Shown: piece by piece, positions 4,706 to 11,430 of the stretch
Position numbering within the stretch: the first letter of the stretch is position 1
Layout of the letters: each line of letters begins with the position of its first letter
NCBI GenBank assembly: GCA_050264575.1
Contig: JBLNGH010000452.1
Coordinates: 1 to 14,282, forward strand
DNA: 14,282 nt
DNA from: DASQFI01 sp050264575
Lineage (GTDB): Bacteria > Acidobacteriota > Vicinamibacteria > Vicinamibacterales > SCN-69-37
Reading direction: 5' to 3'
Program-made: the position numbers and the translations under genes
The notes under the pieces: model-generated
Told to the model about the DNA's origin: nothing
Database searches by the model: none
The model's input: only the letters and a program-made list of their open reading frames with translations

Positions 4706-6646
4706 GTGTCGCCCTCACCCGATCCTCGCGTCGACGAACTGCGCGAGCAGTTGAAAGCGCTCGGGTATCTCGATGCGCGCGTGGACCGTTTCGTGCTGGG
4801 CGGCGGCGCGAAACGCGGCCGGGGCGCAGCCCTTGCGGCTGCCGCGAGCGCCCGGCTTGGTGCGCTCGCCGGTGTGCTGCTCGGCCCGGCGGCCGCGATT
4901 GGACTGAGGGCGCGCGTCCCTGGTCTCGTCGCGAGCGGGACAGATGCGATCGTGCTCGCCGCATATCTCGCGATCTTTTTTGGCGTGGCGACGACCCTGG
5001 TGAGCGGCGCCGCAATTCTGGTGGGTGCGGCCGTCGCGCGCCGGTCTGCTGCGTCGCCCGGATTCCCGCGGCGGGCGCGGCAGGTTGCGGCCGCCGCTGG
5101 TCTGCTCGTCGGGCTCGCGTGTCTCGTGTACCTGAGTCTCTGGTGGCGCACCGCAACGGGCGCAGGTTCGGGATCGGTGACGTGGACGATCGCGATTGTC
5201 CTGATCGCAGTGACCATCAGCCTGCTGCTCGGCCACGGCGTGATGGTGACCGTCCTGGCGTTCCTCGCGAGGTCTGGACTGGCGCGGTCGCTCGAACCCG
5301 GCCTGCCGTTGTCGTCGTGGCGGACGACGGCGCCGCTCGCCGCGCTGTCGTTCGCCGGAGCTGTCGCGCTGCTGGTCGCGGCACCGGGTACTCGTCTCGA
5401 ACCGGCGCCTGCAGCGCTCACCGTCGTCCCGACGAATCAGCGGGTCGTGGTCGTGGGGATCGACGGGATCGACGGGCCAACGCTCGATCGGCTGCGCCGG
5501 ACCGGCCGGCTGCCACAGTTCGATCGACTGCTCGCGCAAGGTGTCGGCAGCCTTGCGTCGGATCCCGATCGCGATCCGGCACGCGTCTGGACCACGCTCG
5601 CGACGGGACAACCGCCGGAGCGTCATGGCGTGCGATCGCTCGAGGCACGGCGCGTCGCGGGTCTCGAGGGACGGCTGCAGCCCGGCGCGCCAGGATGGTC
5701 GGCGATCACCGCCGCCACCGACTTGCTCAGGCTCACGCGGCCGACGATCGCGTCGGGCGAGACGCGCCTGATTCCGGCGTTCTGGGAAGTGGCTGCGCGT
5801 GCCGGTCTGCGAACCGCGGTCGTTCACTGGTGGGCGACGTGGCCGGCGCCCGATGACAGCGGGATTGTGATCTCCGATCGTGCCCTCCTGCGGCTCGAAC
5901 GTGGCGGCCCGCAGGATGGCGAGATTGCGCCGGCGTCGCTGTATCAGGCGCTTCAGGCCGGCTGGTCCGAACGACGCGCGCGAGCGGCTTCGGAGGGGGC
6001 CGCAGCGATCGCGGCTGAGCTGCCGGGCGATCTGGCGGCGGCCATGCGTCGATCGGCCGAGCTCGATGCGACGCTGATCGACCTCGCGGCAGATCCGCTC
6101 CTTGGAACGCCTGATCTGCTCGTGTTGTACCTCCCCGGACTGGACATCGCCCAGCACGCGCTTTTCGAGAGCCAGTCCGCGGGCGCGCTTTCCCCGTCGG
6201 CCGCAGCGGACCGGCTCGCCGCTCTCGAGCAGTACTACGTGTTTCTCGATCAGTCGCTGGCCAGGTTCCTCGGCGCGGGCGATCGGCCTGCCCGCCGTAG
6301 CCTTGGCGAAGGCGGGTCCATCATTCTCGTGACGCAACCCGGACGTGTCGAGCAGGCAGGGGCAGGAATGGTCGCGCTGTCCGGAGCGGTGGCAGCGACC
6401 GCGCAGGTGTCGGCGGCGGCGACCGCCGTGGCGCCGACGGTCCTGCACGCGCTTGGTGTCCCGGTCGCGCGGGATCTGGCGAGCGGGCCCGTACTCGAGC
6501 TTTTTGCGCGCGCGTTCATGGACGCGCATCCGCTGCGTGAGGTCGCATCCTTCGGCGCCCGCCGATCGAACGCGCGAACGGGATCAGGCGCGCCGCTCGA
6601 TCGGGAAATGATCGAGCGAATGCGAAGCTTGGGGTACTTGCGCTGA
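4706..6646 (+). CDS. Membrane protein with degenerate alkaline-phosphatase/phosphodiesterase-superfamily domain
   Basis: The 646-residue protein starts at GTG 4706, 1 nt after the prenyl synthase stop. About five hydrophobic segments are visible (near 43-66, 80-110, 126-147, 158-187 and 208-227), followed by a domain from about 245 that resembles type I phosphodiesterase/nucleotide pyrophosphatase proteins: VVVVGIDGIDG (247-257, metal-ligand D253), WTTLATGQPPERHGV (295-309), and YLPGLDIAQHAL (475-486, D480 and H484). Two key sites look changed. The expected Ser/Thr nucleophile before WTTLATG is aspartate (RDPARVW), and the usual SDHG metal site appears as VTQPGR (542-547). It is therefore probably inactive or uses altered chemistry. 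A REP-like palindrome encodes residues about 528-538. LKALGYL near the N-terminus recurs as MRSLGYL at the C-terminus. Substrate unknown. Confidence 0.8.
   Translation: MSPSPDPRVDELREQLKALGYLDARVDRFVLGGGAKRGRGAALAAAASARLGALAGVLLGPAAAIGLRARVPGLVASGTDAIVLAAYLAIFFGVATTLVSGAAILVGAAVARRSAASPGFPRRARQVAAAAGLLVGLACLVYLSLWWRTATGAGSGSVTWTIAIVLIAVTISLLLGHGVMVTVLAFLARSGLARSLEPGLPLSSWRTTAPLAALSFAGAVALLVAAPGTRLEPAPAALTVVPTNQRVVVVGIDGIDGPTLDRLRRTGRLPQFDRLLAQGVGSLASDPDRDPARVWTTLATGQPPERHGVRSLEARRVAGLEGRLQPGAPGWSAITAATDLLRLTRPTIASGETRLIPAFWEVAARAGLRTAVVHWWATWPAPDDSGIVISDRALLRLERGGPQDGEIAPASLYQALQAGWSERRARAASEGAAAIAAELPGDLAAAMRRSAELDATLIDLAADPLLGTPDLLVLYLPGLDIAQHALFESQSAGALSPSAAADRLAALEQYYVFLDQSLARFLGAGDRPARRSLGEGGSIILVTQPGRVEQAGAGMVALSGAVAATAQVSAAATAVAPTVLHALGVPVARDLASGPVLELFARAFMDAHPLREVASFGARRSNARTGSGAPLDREMIERMRSLGYLR
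6290..6317. repeat. REP-like palindrome inserted in frame in the phosphodiesterase-like gene
   Basis: CCCGCC (6291-6296) pairs with GGCGGG (6311-6316), with an inner GCCTTGGC and a G-T wobble at the outside. The layout CCCGCC-GTA-GCCTTGGC-GAA-GGCGGG is a typical imperfect REP stem. It is translated as part of DRPARRSLGEGGS just before the degenerate metal motif of the host protein. No second copy was found in this window, so repetitive status genome-wide is inference. Confidence 0.5.
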
Positions 6647-6655
6647 AGGATCTCC

Positions 6656-7261
6656 TCAGCGTGTGCGTGGCCGGTAGAGCCGCCAGACCTGCGGCAGGAT
6701 GGCGGCGGCGGCAGCGCATTTGACGAGATCGGGCAGGATGAACGGCGCGAATCCCTGGGCGACGGCCGCTGACAGCGAGCCGGTGAACACCAGAGCGAGC
6801 CACGTCACCCCGCTGGCGAGAATGATCGCGAGTCCGACGAGCATCGCGGCAAGCGACGCGAGATAACGGCGATCCCATCCACGTTCCGCGAGAAAACCGG
6901 TCACGAAGGCGGCAACCGGATAGGCAATCAGGTATCCGCCGGTCGGGCCGAGCAGCCGCAGCGCGCCGGGCGGGAGTGTTGCAGAGGGCGTGAAGACCGA
7001 CAGCCCAGCGGCGCCGGCCGCCAGATACAGCGCCTGTGCCGTGAAGCCCAGCCGGGAGCCGAGTGCCGCGCCGGTGAGGAGCACCGCCATCGGTCCGAAG
7101 GTGAACGGCACCGCGGTGAACGGCAGCGGCATCGTAAACTGAGCGGCGGCCGCTGTGATCAGCACCGCCAGCGTGACGGCGGCGGCTCGAAGCAGTGGTG
7201 CCGGCTCGAGTGTCGCGACGCGGGACTCGAGAATCGATCCGGTGGACGCCTGGTCGCTCAT
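6656..7261 (-). CDS. bioY: Biotin transporter BioY (S component)
   Basis: The 201-residue very hydrophobic protein is the biotin-binding membrane subunit of an ECF-type transporter, or a solo transporter. Family landmarks are QFTMPLPFTAVPFTFGPMAV (41-60), the LLGPTGGYLIAYPVAAF block (103-119) and FILPDLVKCAAAA near the C-terminus (174-186). About six membrane helices fit the sequence. No bioM/bioN partner or biotin synthesis gene is in the window. It converges on the phosphodiesterase-like gene with a 9-bp gap and diverges from thiD with a 19-bp gap. The start ATG at 7261 is supported by a promoter immediately upstream. Confidence 0.93.
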   Translation of the reverse strand: MSDQASTGSILESRVATLEPAPLLRAAAVTLAVLITAAAAQFTMPLPFTAVPFTFGPMAVLLTGAALGSRLGFTAQALYLAAGAAGLSVFTPSATLPPGALRLLGPTGGYLIAYPVAAFVTGFLAERGWDRRYLASLAAMLVGLAIILASGVTWLALVFTGSLSAAVAQGFAPFILPDLVKCAAAAAILPQVWRLYRPRTR

Positions 7262-7269
7262 TACCGGGG

Positions 7270-7299
7270 ATTCTAGTCAAATGCGAACGGCGCTGACAA
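7270..7299 (-). promoter_or_regulatory. Sigma70-like promoter for bioY
   Basis: On the minus strand TTGTCA (7299-7294) is followed by an 18-bp spacer and TAGAAT (7275-7270), then 8 nt and the bioY ATG. Both hexamers match consensus at 5 of 6 positions. The -35 lies inside the thiD coding sequence. The transcript would have essentially no 5' leader. No biotin operator or riboswitch is visible in the 19-bp gap. Confidence 0.55.
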
Positions 7300-8057
7300 T
7301 TGCCGGCAGCGATTCGAGCGGCGGCGCGGGTATCCAGGCCGACCTCAAGACATTCGCCGCCCTCGGCGTGTTCGGCTGTTCGGCCATTACGGCCGTGACC
7401 GCCCAGAACACGCTCGGCGTGACCGCCGTCGTCCAACTCGACGCGTCAATGGTGGTCGCGCAGATCGACACGGTGCTCGCCGATCTCGAGATTCACGCGA
7501 CCAAGATCGGCATGCTCTCATCGGAGGCGATCGTCTCGGCCGTCGCCGACGCGGTGCGGCGCCATCGCCTCTCGAATGTCGTCGTGGATCCGGTGATGGT
7601 CTCGAAGAGCGGCGCGCGGCTCCTGGACCAGGACGCCGTCGATGCCATGCGCACCCAGTTATTCCCGCTCTCGACGATCGTGACGCCGAACGTGTTCGAG
7701 GCGGAGGCCCTGACCGGAAAGCCGATCGGGAATCGGCACGATCAGCGCGCGGCTGCGATCGCGTTGATGGACCTCGGACCACGCGCGGTGCTCGTCAAGG
7801 GCGGGCATCTCGACGGCCCGGCCGTCGATGTCTTTCACGATGGTCAGCAGACCATCGAACTCGAAGCGGAGCGGATCGACAGCCCGCACACGCACGGCAC
7901 CGGATGCACGCTGTCGTCGGCCATCGCCGCCCGTCTGGCCCTTGGCGACGATCTGCCAGCCGCCGTCCGCGCCGCCAAAACATACGTCACGCGCGCGATC
8001 GCCCAGGCGCCCGGACTTGGACGCGGGCATGGCCCACTTCAGCATTTTGTAACGTAG
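7281..8057 (+). CDS. thiD: Hydroxymethylpyrimidine/phosphomethylpyrimidine kinase
   Basis: The 258-residue ribokinase-fold enzyme phosphorylates HMP and HMP-phosphate to HMP diphosphate for thiamine synthesis in the cytoplasm. Diagnostic motifs are TIAGSDSSGGAGIQADLKTF (6-25), AITAVTAQNT (35-44), VVDPVMVSKSG (101-111), TPNVFEAEALTG (135-146), VLVKGGH (170-176) and the catalytic anion-hole loop HGTGCTLSSAI (205-215). The ATG at 7281 is chosen because the protein family begins exactly with this glycine-rich strand; upstream in-frame codons belong to bioY DNA on the other strand. With only 19 bp to bioY, there is no room for a TPP riboswitch. No other thiamine gene is in the window. Confidence 0.95.
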   Translation: MRTALTIAGSDSSGGAGIQADLKTFAALGVFGCSAITAVTAQNTLGVTAVVQLDASMVVAQIDTVLADLEIHATKIGMLSSEAIVSAVADAVRRHRLSNVVVDPVMVSKSGARLLDQDAVDAMRTQLFPLSTIVTPNVFEAEALTGKPIGNRHDQRAAAIALMDLGPRAVLVKGGHLDGPAVDVFHDGQQTIELEAERIDSPHTHGTGCTLSSAIAARLALGDDLPAAVRAAKTYVTRAIAQAPGLGRGHGPLQHFVT

Positions 8058-8064
8058 TGGCATT

Positions 8065-8099
8065 CCCAATTACCCATTACCAATTGCCCATTACCAATT
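8065..8099. repeat. Heptanucleotide tandem array A, five units
   Basis: Five consecutive 7-mers: CCCAATT, ACCCATT, ACCAATT, GCCCATT, ACCAATT. It fills most of the 59-bp thiD-moaE gap and ends 6 nt before the moaE -10 hexamer. It is AT-rich compared with its surroundings. Confidence 0.85.
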
Positions 8100-8104
8100 G
8101 CTTT

Positions 8105-8110
8105 TATACT
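8105..8110 (+). promoter_or_regulatory. TATACT -10 hexamer for moaE
   Basis: TATACT is followed by exactly 6 nt (GAGCCG) and the moaE ATG, the spacing expected for a leaderless transcript. A poor -35 (TTGCCC, 8084-8089) lies within the heptamer array at a short 15-bp spacing. No Moco riboswitch is visible. Confidence 0.45.
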
Positions 8111-8116
8111 GAGCCG

Positions 8117-8611
8117 ATGGCCGCGGACCGGCTGGCAGTCGTCGACGCGGCACTCTCGGTCGAGCGGATTGCGGCGGCGCTCGAACGGCTGGCCCGCGAT
8201 CGAGGCGAAGGCTGCGGCGCGCTGTGTTCGTTCGTGGGGACCGTGCGCGCGGTGCACCAGGGGCGCCGGGTCCGTCATCTGGAGTACGAAGCGTTCGCGC
8301 CGCTCGCGGTGAAAGTCTTTGCGCAGATCGAGGCGGAGATCGGCCGCCACTGGTCCGGGGCGCTGGTCGCGATCCATCATCGTGTCGGCCGCCTGGAGAT
8401 TGGCGAGGCCAGCGTCGCGATCGTCGTCGCGACGCCGCATCGCGCCGAAGCGTTTCAAGCGTGTCGCTACGCGATCGAGCGCGTGAAGCAGGTTGCGCCG
8501 ATCTGGAAGCATGAATTCTACGAGGACGGCGACGTCTGGATCGAAGGCGCGCCTGCGGATCCGGACGATGAGGCGGCGCGGCAGGCGGCGTTGGAGCGGG
8601 CATGCGCGTAA
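8117..8611 (+). CDS. moaE: Molybdopterin synthase catalytic subunit
   Basis: The 164-residue protein is the large subunit of molybdopterin synthase, which uses sulfur from thiocarboxylated MoaD to convert cyclic pyranopterin monophosphate to molybdopterin. Recognised segments are GALCSFVGTVR (34-44), LEYEAFAPLA (55-64), VAIHHRVGRLEIGEASVAI (84-102), the ATPHRAEAFQACRYAIE block (105-121), and VKQVAPIWKHE (123-133) with the two conserved lysines K124 and K131. The ATG at 8117 is favoured by the -10 hexamer just before it and by family length (about 150). Its last 10 nt overlap moaD, a common arrangement for the two synthase subunits. Confidence 0.93.
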   Translation: MAADRLAVVDAALSVERIAAALERLARDRGEGCGALCSFVGTVRAVHQGRRVRHLEYEAFAPLAVKVFAQIEAEIGRHWSGALVAIHHRVGRLEIGEASVAIVVATPHRAEAFQACRYAIERVKQVAPIWKHEFYEDGDVWIEGAPADPDDEAARQAALERACA

Positions 8612-8847
8612 AAGTGCAGCTCTTCGCGCGGTTGCGCGAGCTGGCTGGTCGTGGCGAGTGCGATTGTGAAGTGCCCGCCGGATCGTCCGTCGCCGACGTG
8701 TGGCAGGCCGTGGCCGATCGCCATGCGTCGCTGAAGCCGTTCGGAGGCTCGATCTCCTGCGCGCTCAACGCGGATTTCGCGCGGATGACCGCGCCGGTTC
8801 ATGAAGGTGACGAGGTGGCGTTCCTTCCGCCGGTGTCCGGGGGTTGA
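8602..8847 (+). CDS. moaD: Molybdopterin synthase sulfur carrier subunit
   Basis: The 81-residue ubiquitin-fold protein ends in VSGG, the Gly-Gly tail that is adenylated and thiocarboxylated by MoeB and then delivers sulfur to MoaE. The N-terminal VKVQLFARLRELAG and the EVAFLPPVSGG end are typical of the family. The ATG lies inside the last codons of moaE (10-nt overlap), indicating translational coupling. Its stop codon overlaps the first unit of the next heptamer array. Confidence 0.93.
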   Translation: MRVKVQLFARLRELAGRGECDCEVPAGSSVADVWQAVADRHASLKPFGGSISCALNADFARMTAPVHEGDEVAFLPPVSGG

Positions 8848-8878
8848 CCTTTGCCCTCTGCCCTCTGCCCTTTGCCCT
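8844..8878. repeat. Heptanucleotide tandem array B, five units
   Basis: Consecutive 7-mers TTGACCT, TTGCCCT, CTGCCCT, CTGCCCT, TTGCCCT. The array overlaps the moaD stop codon, fills the whole moaD-prfA gap and ends one base before the prfA ATG. No Shine-Dalgarno is left in the prfA leader. Confidence 0.85.
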
Positions 8879-8879
8879 T

Positions 8880-9983
8880 ATGTCGATGACGCCCCAAGTC
8901 CTCGAGAAGCTGAAATCGGTCGCGGCCCGATACGAGGAGCTGACCAGGCTGCTGAGCGATCCGGCCGTTCAGGCCGATCCGCCGGCGTACCGGACGCACT
9001 CGAAAACGCTGGCGGAGCTGCAGCCGCTCGTCGATCGTTTTCGCGAGTACGAGCGCGCGCGTGACGCGCTGGCGCAGGCGCAGGACGTCGCCGGCTCGCC
9101 CGATCCGGAGCTGCAGGCGCTGGCGCAGGAAGAGATCAAAGGTCTGGAAGAACGGCTCGCGGCCCTCGGCGATGAAGTGCGGACGCTGCTGATTCCGAAA
9201 GACCCGAACGACGATCGGAGCGTCGTCCTCGAGATCCGGGCTGGCACGGGCGGCGACGAGGCGGCGTTGTTCGCGTCCGACCTGTTCCGCATGTACTCGC
9301 GGTACGCCGAACGGCGCGGGTGGAAGATCGAGGTGCTGTCGAGCAACGCGACCGGCACCGGCGGCATCAAAGAAGTCATCGCGAGCGTCGAAGGCAAGGG
9401 CGTGTACGGGCGATTCAAGCACGAGAGCGGCGTGCATCGCGTGCAGCGTGTACCGGCCACCGAAGGAAGCGGCCGCATCCACACGTCGACGGCCACGGTC
9501 GCCGTCCTGCCGGAGGCCGAGGAGGTCGACGTTCAGATCGATCCGAAGGACATCCGGATCGACACGTTCTGTTCGAGCGGACCCGGCGGGCAGAGCGTGA
9601 ATACCACGTACTCGGCGGTGCGGCTCACCCACCTGCCCACCGGCATCGTCGTCTCGCAGCAGGACGAGAAGTCGCAGATCAAGAACCGCCAGAAGGCGCT
9701 GAAAGTGCTCCGATCGCGGCTCTACGAGATGGAGATGCGGAAGCAGCAGGAGGCGATCGCCAAGGAACGCCGCGGCCAGGTCGGCACCGGCGAGCGGTCG
9801 GAGAAGATCCGCACCTACAATTTCAAGGAAAACCGGATCACCGATCACCGCATCAACTTCACGATGCACCAGCTCGAGCTCGCGCTCGACGGCAATCTCG
9901 ACCCGATCATCGATCAACTCGCCGCGCGCGCGCAGTCCGACAAGCTCAAGCAAGCCACCGAAACGGAAGCCGTCGAAGCTTGA
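8880..9983 (+). CDS. prfA: Peptide chain release factor 1
   Basis: The 367-residue class I release factor recognises UAA and UAG in the ribosomal A site and triggers peptide hydrolysis. The codon-recognition PAT tripeptide (192-194, in RVPATEGSGR) marks RF1 rather than RF2 (SPF), and GGQ is at 236-238 in SGPGGQSVNTT. The N-terminal coiled-coil region and EIRAGTGGDEAALF (118-131) also match. ATG 8880 is chosen; an in-frame TTG at 8844 would translate the repeat array, and an ATG at 8886 is a close alternative. It has no visible Shine-Dalgarno because the heptamer array occupies the leader. The stop overlaps the prmC start by 4 nt, pairing RF1 with the enzyme that methylates its GGQ. Confidence 0.96.
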   Translation: MSMTPQVLEKLKSVAARYEELTRLLSDPAVQADPPAYRTHSKTLAELQPLVDRFREYERARDALAQAQDVAGSPDPELQALAQEEIKGLEERLAALGDEVRTLLIPKDPNDDRSVVLEIRAGTGGDEAALFASDLFRMYSRYAERRGWKIEVLSSNATGTGGIKEVIASVEGKGVYGRFKHESGVHRVQRVPATEGSGRIHTSTATVAVLPEAEEVDVQIDPKDIRIDTFCSSGPGGQSVNTTYSAVRLTHLPTGIVVSQQDEKSQIKNRQKALKVLRSRLYEMEMRKQQEAIAKERRGQVGTGERSEKIRTYNFKENRITDHRINFTMHQLELALDGNLDPIIDQLAARAQSDKLKQATETEAVEA

Positions 9984-10852
9984 CCTTCGTTCAGTCGGCC
10001 GCTGACGCGGCCCGGAAGCTCGAGGCCGCGGGGCTGACCGCGGACGAGAGCCGCCGCGACGCGGTCGTCCTCGCCCGGTGGTGTCTCCGCTGGAGCGCGG
10101 CCGACTGGCTGACGCGCGCCGACCGGCCGGCGACCGCGGAATTCTCGAGCGCGTTTCAGGCCGCCGTCGAGCGTCGCGCGCGGCGCGAGCCGCTCGCCTA
10201 CATCACCGGGGAGCGCGAGTTCTACGGCCGGCTGTTCGAGGTCACGCCCGCCGTGCTCATCCCCCGGCCGGAGACGGAGCTCCTCGTCGAAGAGGCGCTC
10301 CGCTGCCTTCAACAGCTCGAGCGGCGGCAGGCGTCCGGGGGACAACTTCGGCCGCGCGTGCTCGATATCGGCACCGGCAGCGGGTGCGTGGCCATCACGC
10401 TCGCGCTCGAGGTGCCAGCGGCCGCAGTGGTGGCCACGGACGTCTCGTCGGCGGCCTTGGATGTCGCGCGACGCAACGCGCGGCAACTGGATGCCGCGAG
10501 AATCGAGTTCCGGCACACGAAGCTCGTCGGCGATGCGTCCGACGACTTCGATTTGATCGTCGCCAATCCGCCGTACGTGCCTGAGTCGACGCGGGCGTCG
10601 CTCCCACCGGAGGTCCGCGAGTACGAACCCGGCGGTGCGCTGTTTGCCGGCTGGGATGGTCTCGATGTCATCCGCCTGCTGGTGCCGGCGGCTGCCAGGG
10701 TCTTGTGTCCCGGCGGCTGGCTCGTCATGGAGATCGGCATCGATCAGGCCGACGAAGTGACCCGGATCCTTCACGGCACGGAATTCTTTTCGATGATCCG
10801 CTTCGCCCGCGATCTGCAGGGAATCGAGCGGGTGGTGGCGGGGACGGGTTAG
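9980..10852 (+). CDS. prmC: Peptide chain release factor N5-glutamine methyltransferase
   Basis: The 290-residue SAM enzyme methylates the glutamine of GGQ in release factors. It has the PLAYITGEREFYG (71-83) and IPRPETE (94-100) signatures of the N-terminal region, SAM motif I DIGTGSGC (129-136) and the catalytic NPPY (196-199). The start is taken as TTG at 9980, overlapping the prfA stop as TTGA; GGAAG lies about 10 nt upstream, and the resulting length fits the family (about 280-290). No better in-frame start was seen. The last codons and stop come from the left end of the large palindrome: the natural-looking GIERVV is followed by AGTG and stop. Confidence 0.94.
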   Translation: MTFVQSAADAARKLEAAGLTADESRRDAVVLARWCLRWSAADWLTRADRPATAEFSSAFQAAVERRARREPLAYITGEREFYGRLFEVTPAVLIPRPETELLVEEALRCLQQLERRQASGGQLRPRVLDIGTGSGCVAITLALEVPAAAVVATDVSSAALDVARRNARQLDAARIEFRHTKLVGDASDDFDLIVANPPYVPESTRASLPPEVREYEPGGALFAGWDGLDVIRLLVPAAARVLCPGGWLVMEIGIDQADEVTRILHGTEFFSMIRFARDLQGIERVVAGTG

Positions 10853-10967
10853 TTTTCCACAGGTTTCCACAGGAGGGGACGGAGGTCGCCGGGTTAGACC
10901 CCGAACCCCTGAGTCTGACCCCAGTCGACGTCCCCTGTGCAAATCTGTGGAAAACTAACCCGTCCCC
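10840..10967. repeat. Nested palindromic element with perfect 23-bp terminal inverted repeat
   Basis: Positions 10840-10862 and 10945-10967 are exact reverse complements over 23 bp. Inside, GGGGACG (10875-10881) pairs with CGTCCCC (10929-10935), and GGGTTAGAC (10891-10899) pairs with GTCTGACCC (10913-10921) with one G-T wobble. Both outer and inner palindromes begin with GGGGACG and end with CGTCCCC, as if one element sits within another of the same kind. The left end supplies the prmC stop codon and the right end abuts the HIT start codon. The arms hold DnaA-box-like TTTTCCACA in inverted orientation (10853-10861 and 10954-10946). It contains no gene. A non-autonomous REP/MITE-like element is the best guess. 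Confidence 0.85.
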
Positions 10968-11306
10968 ATGTGCCTCTTCTGCAAGATCATCGCCGGCGAA
11001 ATACCGGCAACCAAGGTTTACGAGGACGACCGCCTCGTGGCGTTCAACGACATCAACCCGCAGGCGCCGATGCATGTGCTCGTCGTTCCCAGGGCGCACA
11101 TCGCGACGCTGAATGACCTCGATCCGTCGCACGATGCCCTCGTCGGAGAGATGATCCGGCGCGGCGCCGCGATCGCCGCCGAACGCGGCTACGCACAACG
11201 CGGATTTCGGACGGTCTTCAACTGCAACGCCGACGCGGGGCAAGCGGTGTTTCACATCCACCTGCACGTCCTCGGCGGGCGATCCCTGGGCTGGCCGCCG
11301 GGGTAG
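10968..11306 (+). CDS. HIT (histidine triad) family nucleotide-binding protein
   Basis: The 112-residue protein is a HinT-like purine nucleoside phosphoramidase. It shows CLFCKIIAGEIPA (2-14), the FNDINPQAPMHVLVVPRAHI block (26-45) and the catalytic histidine triad HIHLHVLGGR (96-105). C3 and C6 with H45 and a later histidine could bind zinc, as in some HIT proteins. Length is normal. The ATG directly follows the right arm of the palindrome, so the mRNA leader would fold into a long hairpin ending at the start codon; no Shine-Dalgarno is present. It converges with the GNAT gene. Confidence 0.93.
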   Translation: MCLFCKIIAGEIPATKVYEDDRLVAFNDINPQAPMHVLVVPRAHIATLNDLDPSHDALVGEMIRRGAAIAAERGYAQRGFRTVFNCNADAGQAVFHIHLHVLGGRSLGWPPG

Positions 11307-11309
11307 CGC

Positions 11310-11333
11310 CAGGCCGGTGGAATGCGCGGCCTG
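11310..11333 (+). terminator. Hairpin after the HIT gene, possible terminator
   Basis: CAGGCCG (11310-11316) and CGGCCTG (11327-11333) form a 7-bp GC-rich stem with a 10-nt loop, starting 3 nt after the HIT stop codon. There is no T-tract after it, so factor-independent termination is doubtful. Confidence 0.3.
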
Positions 11334-11367
11334 AACTTCGAACTTCAAAGTTCGAACTTCGAATTTC
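11333..11367. repeat. Heptanucleotide tandem array C, five units
   Basis: Consecutive 7-mers GAACTTC, GAACTTC, AAAGTTC, GAACTTC, GAATTTC. The variant third unit creates a perfect 9-bp inverted repeat, TTCGAACTT (11337-11345) and AAGTTCGAA (11348-11356). It lies in the 158-bp gap between the convergent HIT and GNAT genes. Confidence 0.85.
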
Positions 11368-11430
11368 GGACAGGCACCGTAACCAGTTATGAAAGGTCAA
11401 CCTTGGCTAGAGCCGTTTTCGTTTCCGTGG

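Noticed and set aside
4715..6529. 604-codon minus-strand open frame opposite the phosphodiesterase-like gene
   Set aside because: Composition is a high-GC antisense artefact (very Arg-rich); the plus strand has membrane helices and family motifs and fits the operon spacing.
6644..6658. Bidirectional terminator between the phosphodiesterase-like gene and bioY
   Set aside because: The 9-bp gap contains only a 4-bp inverted repeat (AGGA/TCCT) and no T-tract.
7262..7280. TPP riboswitch before thiD
   Set aside because: Only 19 bp separate thiD from bioY, too short for the aptamer, and no conserved core is visible.
8058..8116. Moco riboswitch before moaE
   Set aside because: The 59-bp gap is mostly heptamer array and lacks the space and helices of the aptamer.
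8844..8879. Upstream TTG start for prfA
   Set aside because: It would translate the heptamer array into a low-complexity peptide and overlap the moaD stop; RF1 proteins start near ATG 8880.
9320..9979. Extension of the prmC frame upstream through prfA
   Set aside because: It overlaps the conserved prfA coding sequence in another frame; PrmC homology begins only after 9980.
10853..10967. Replication origin at the DnaA-box-like cluster
   Set aside because: No dnaA, dnaN or other origin-linked gene nearby and no AT-rich unwinding region; the boxes lie within palindrome arms.
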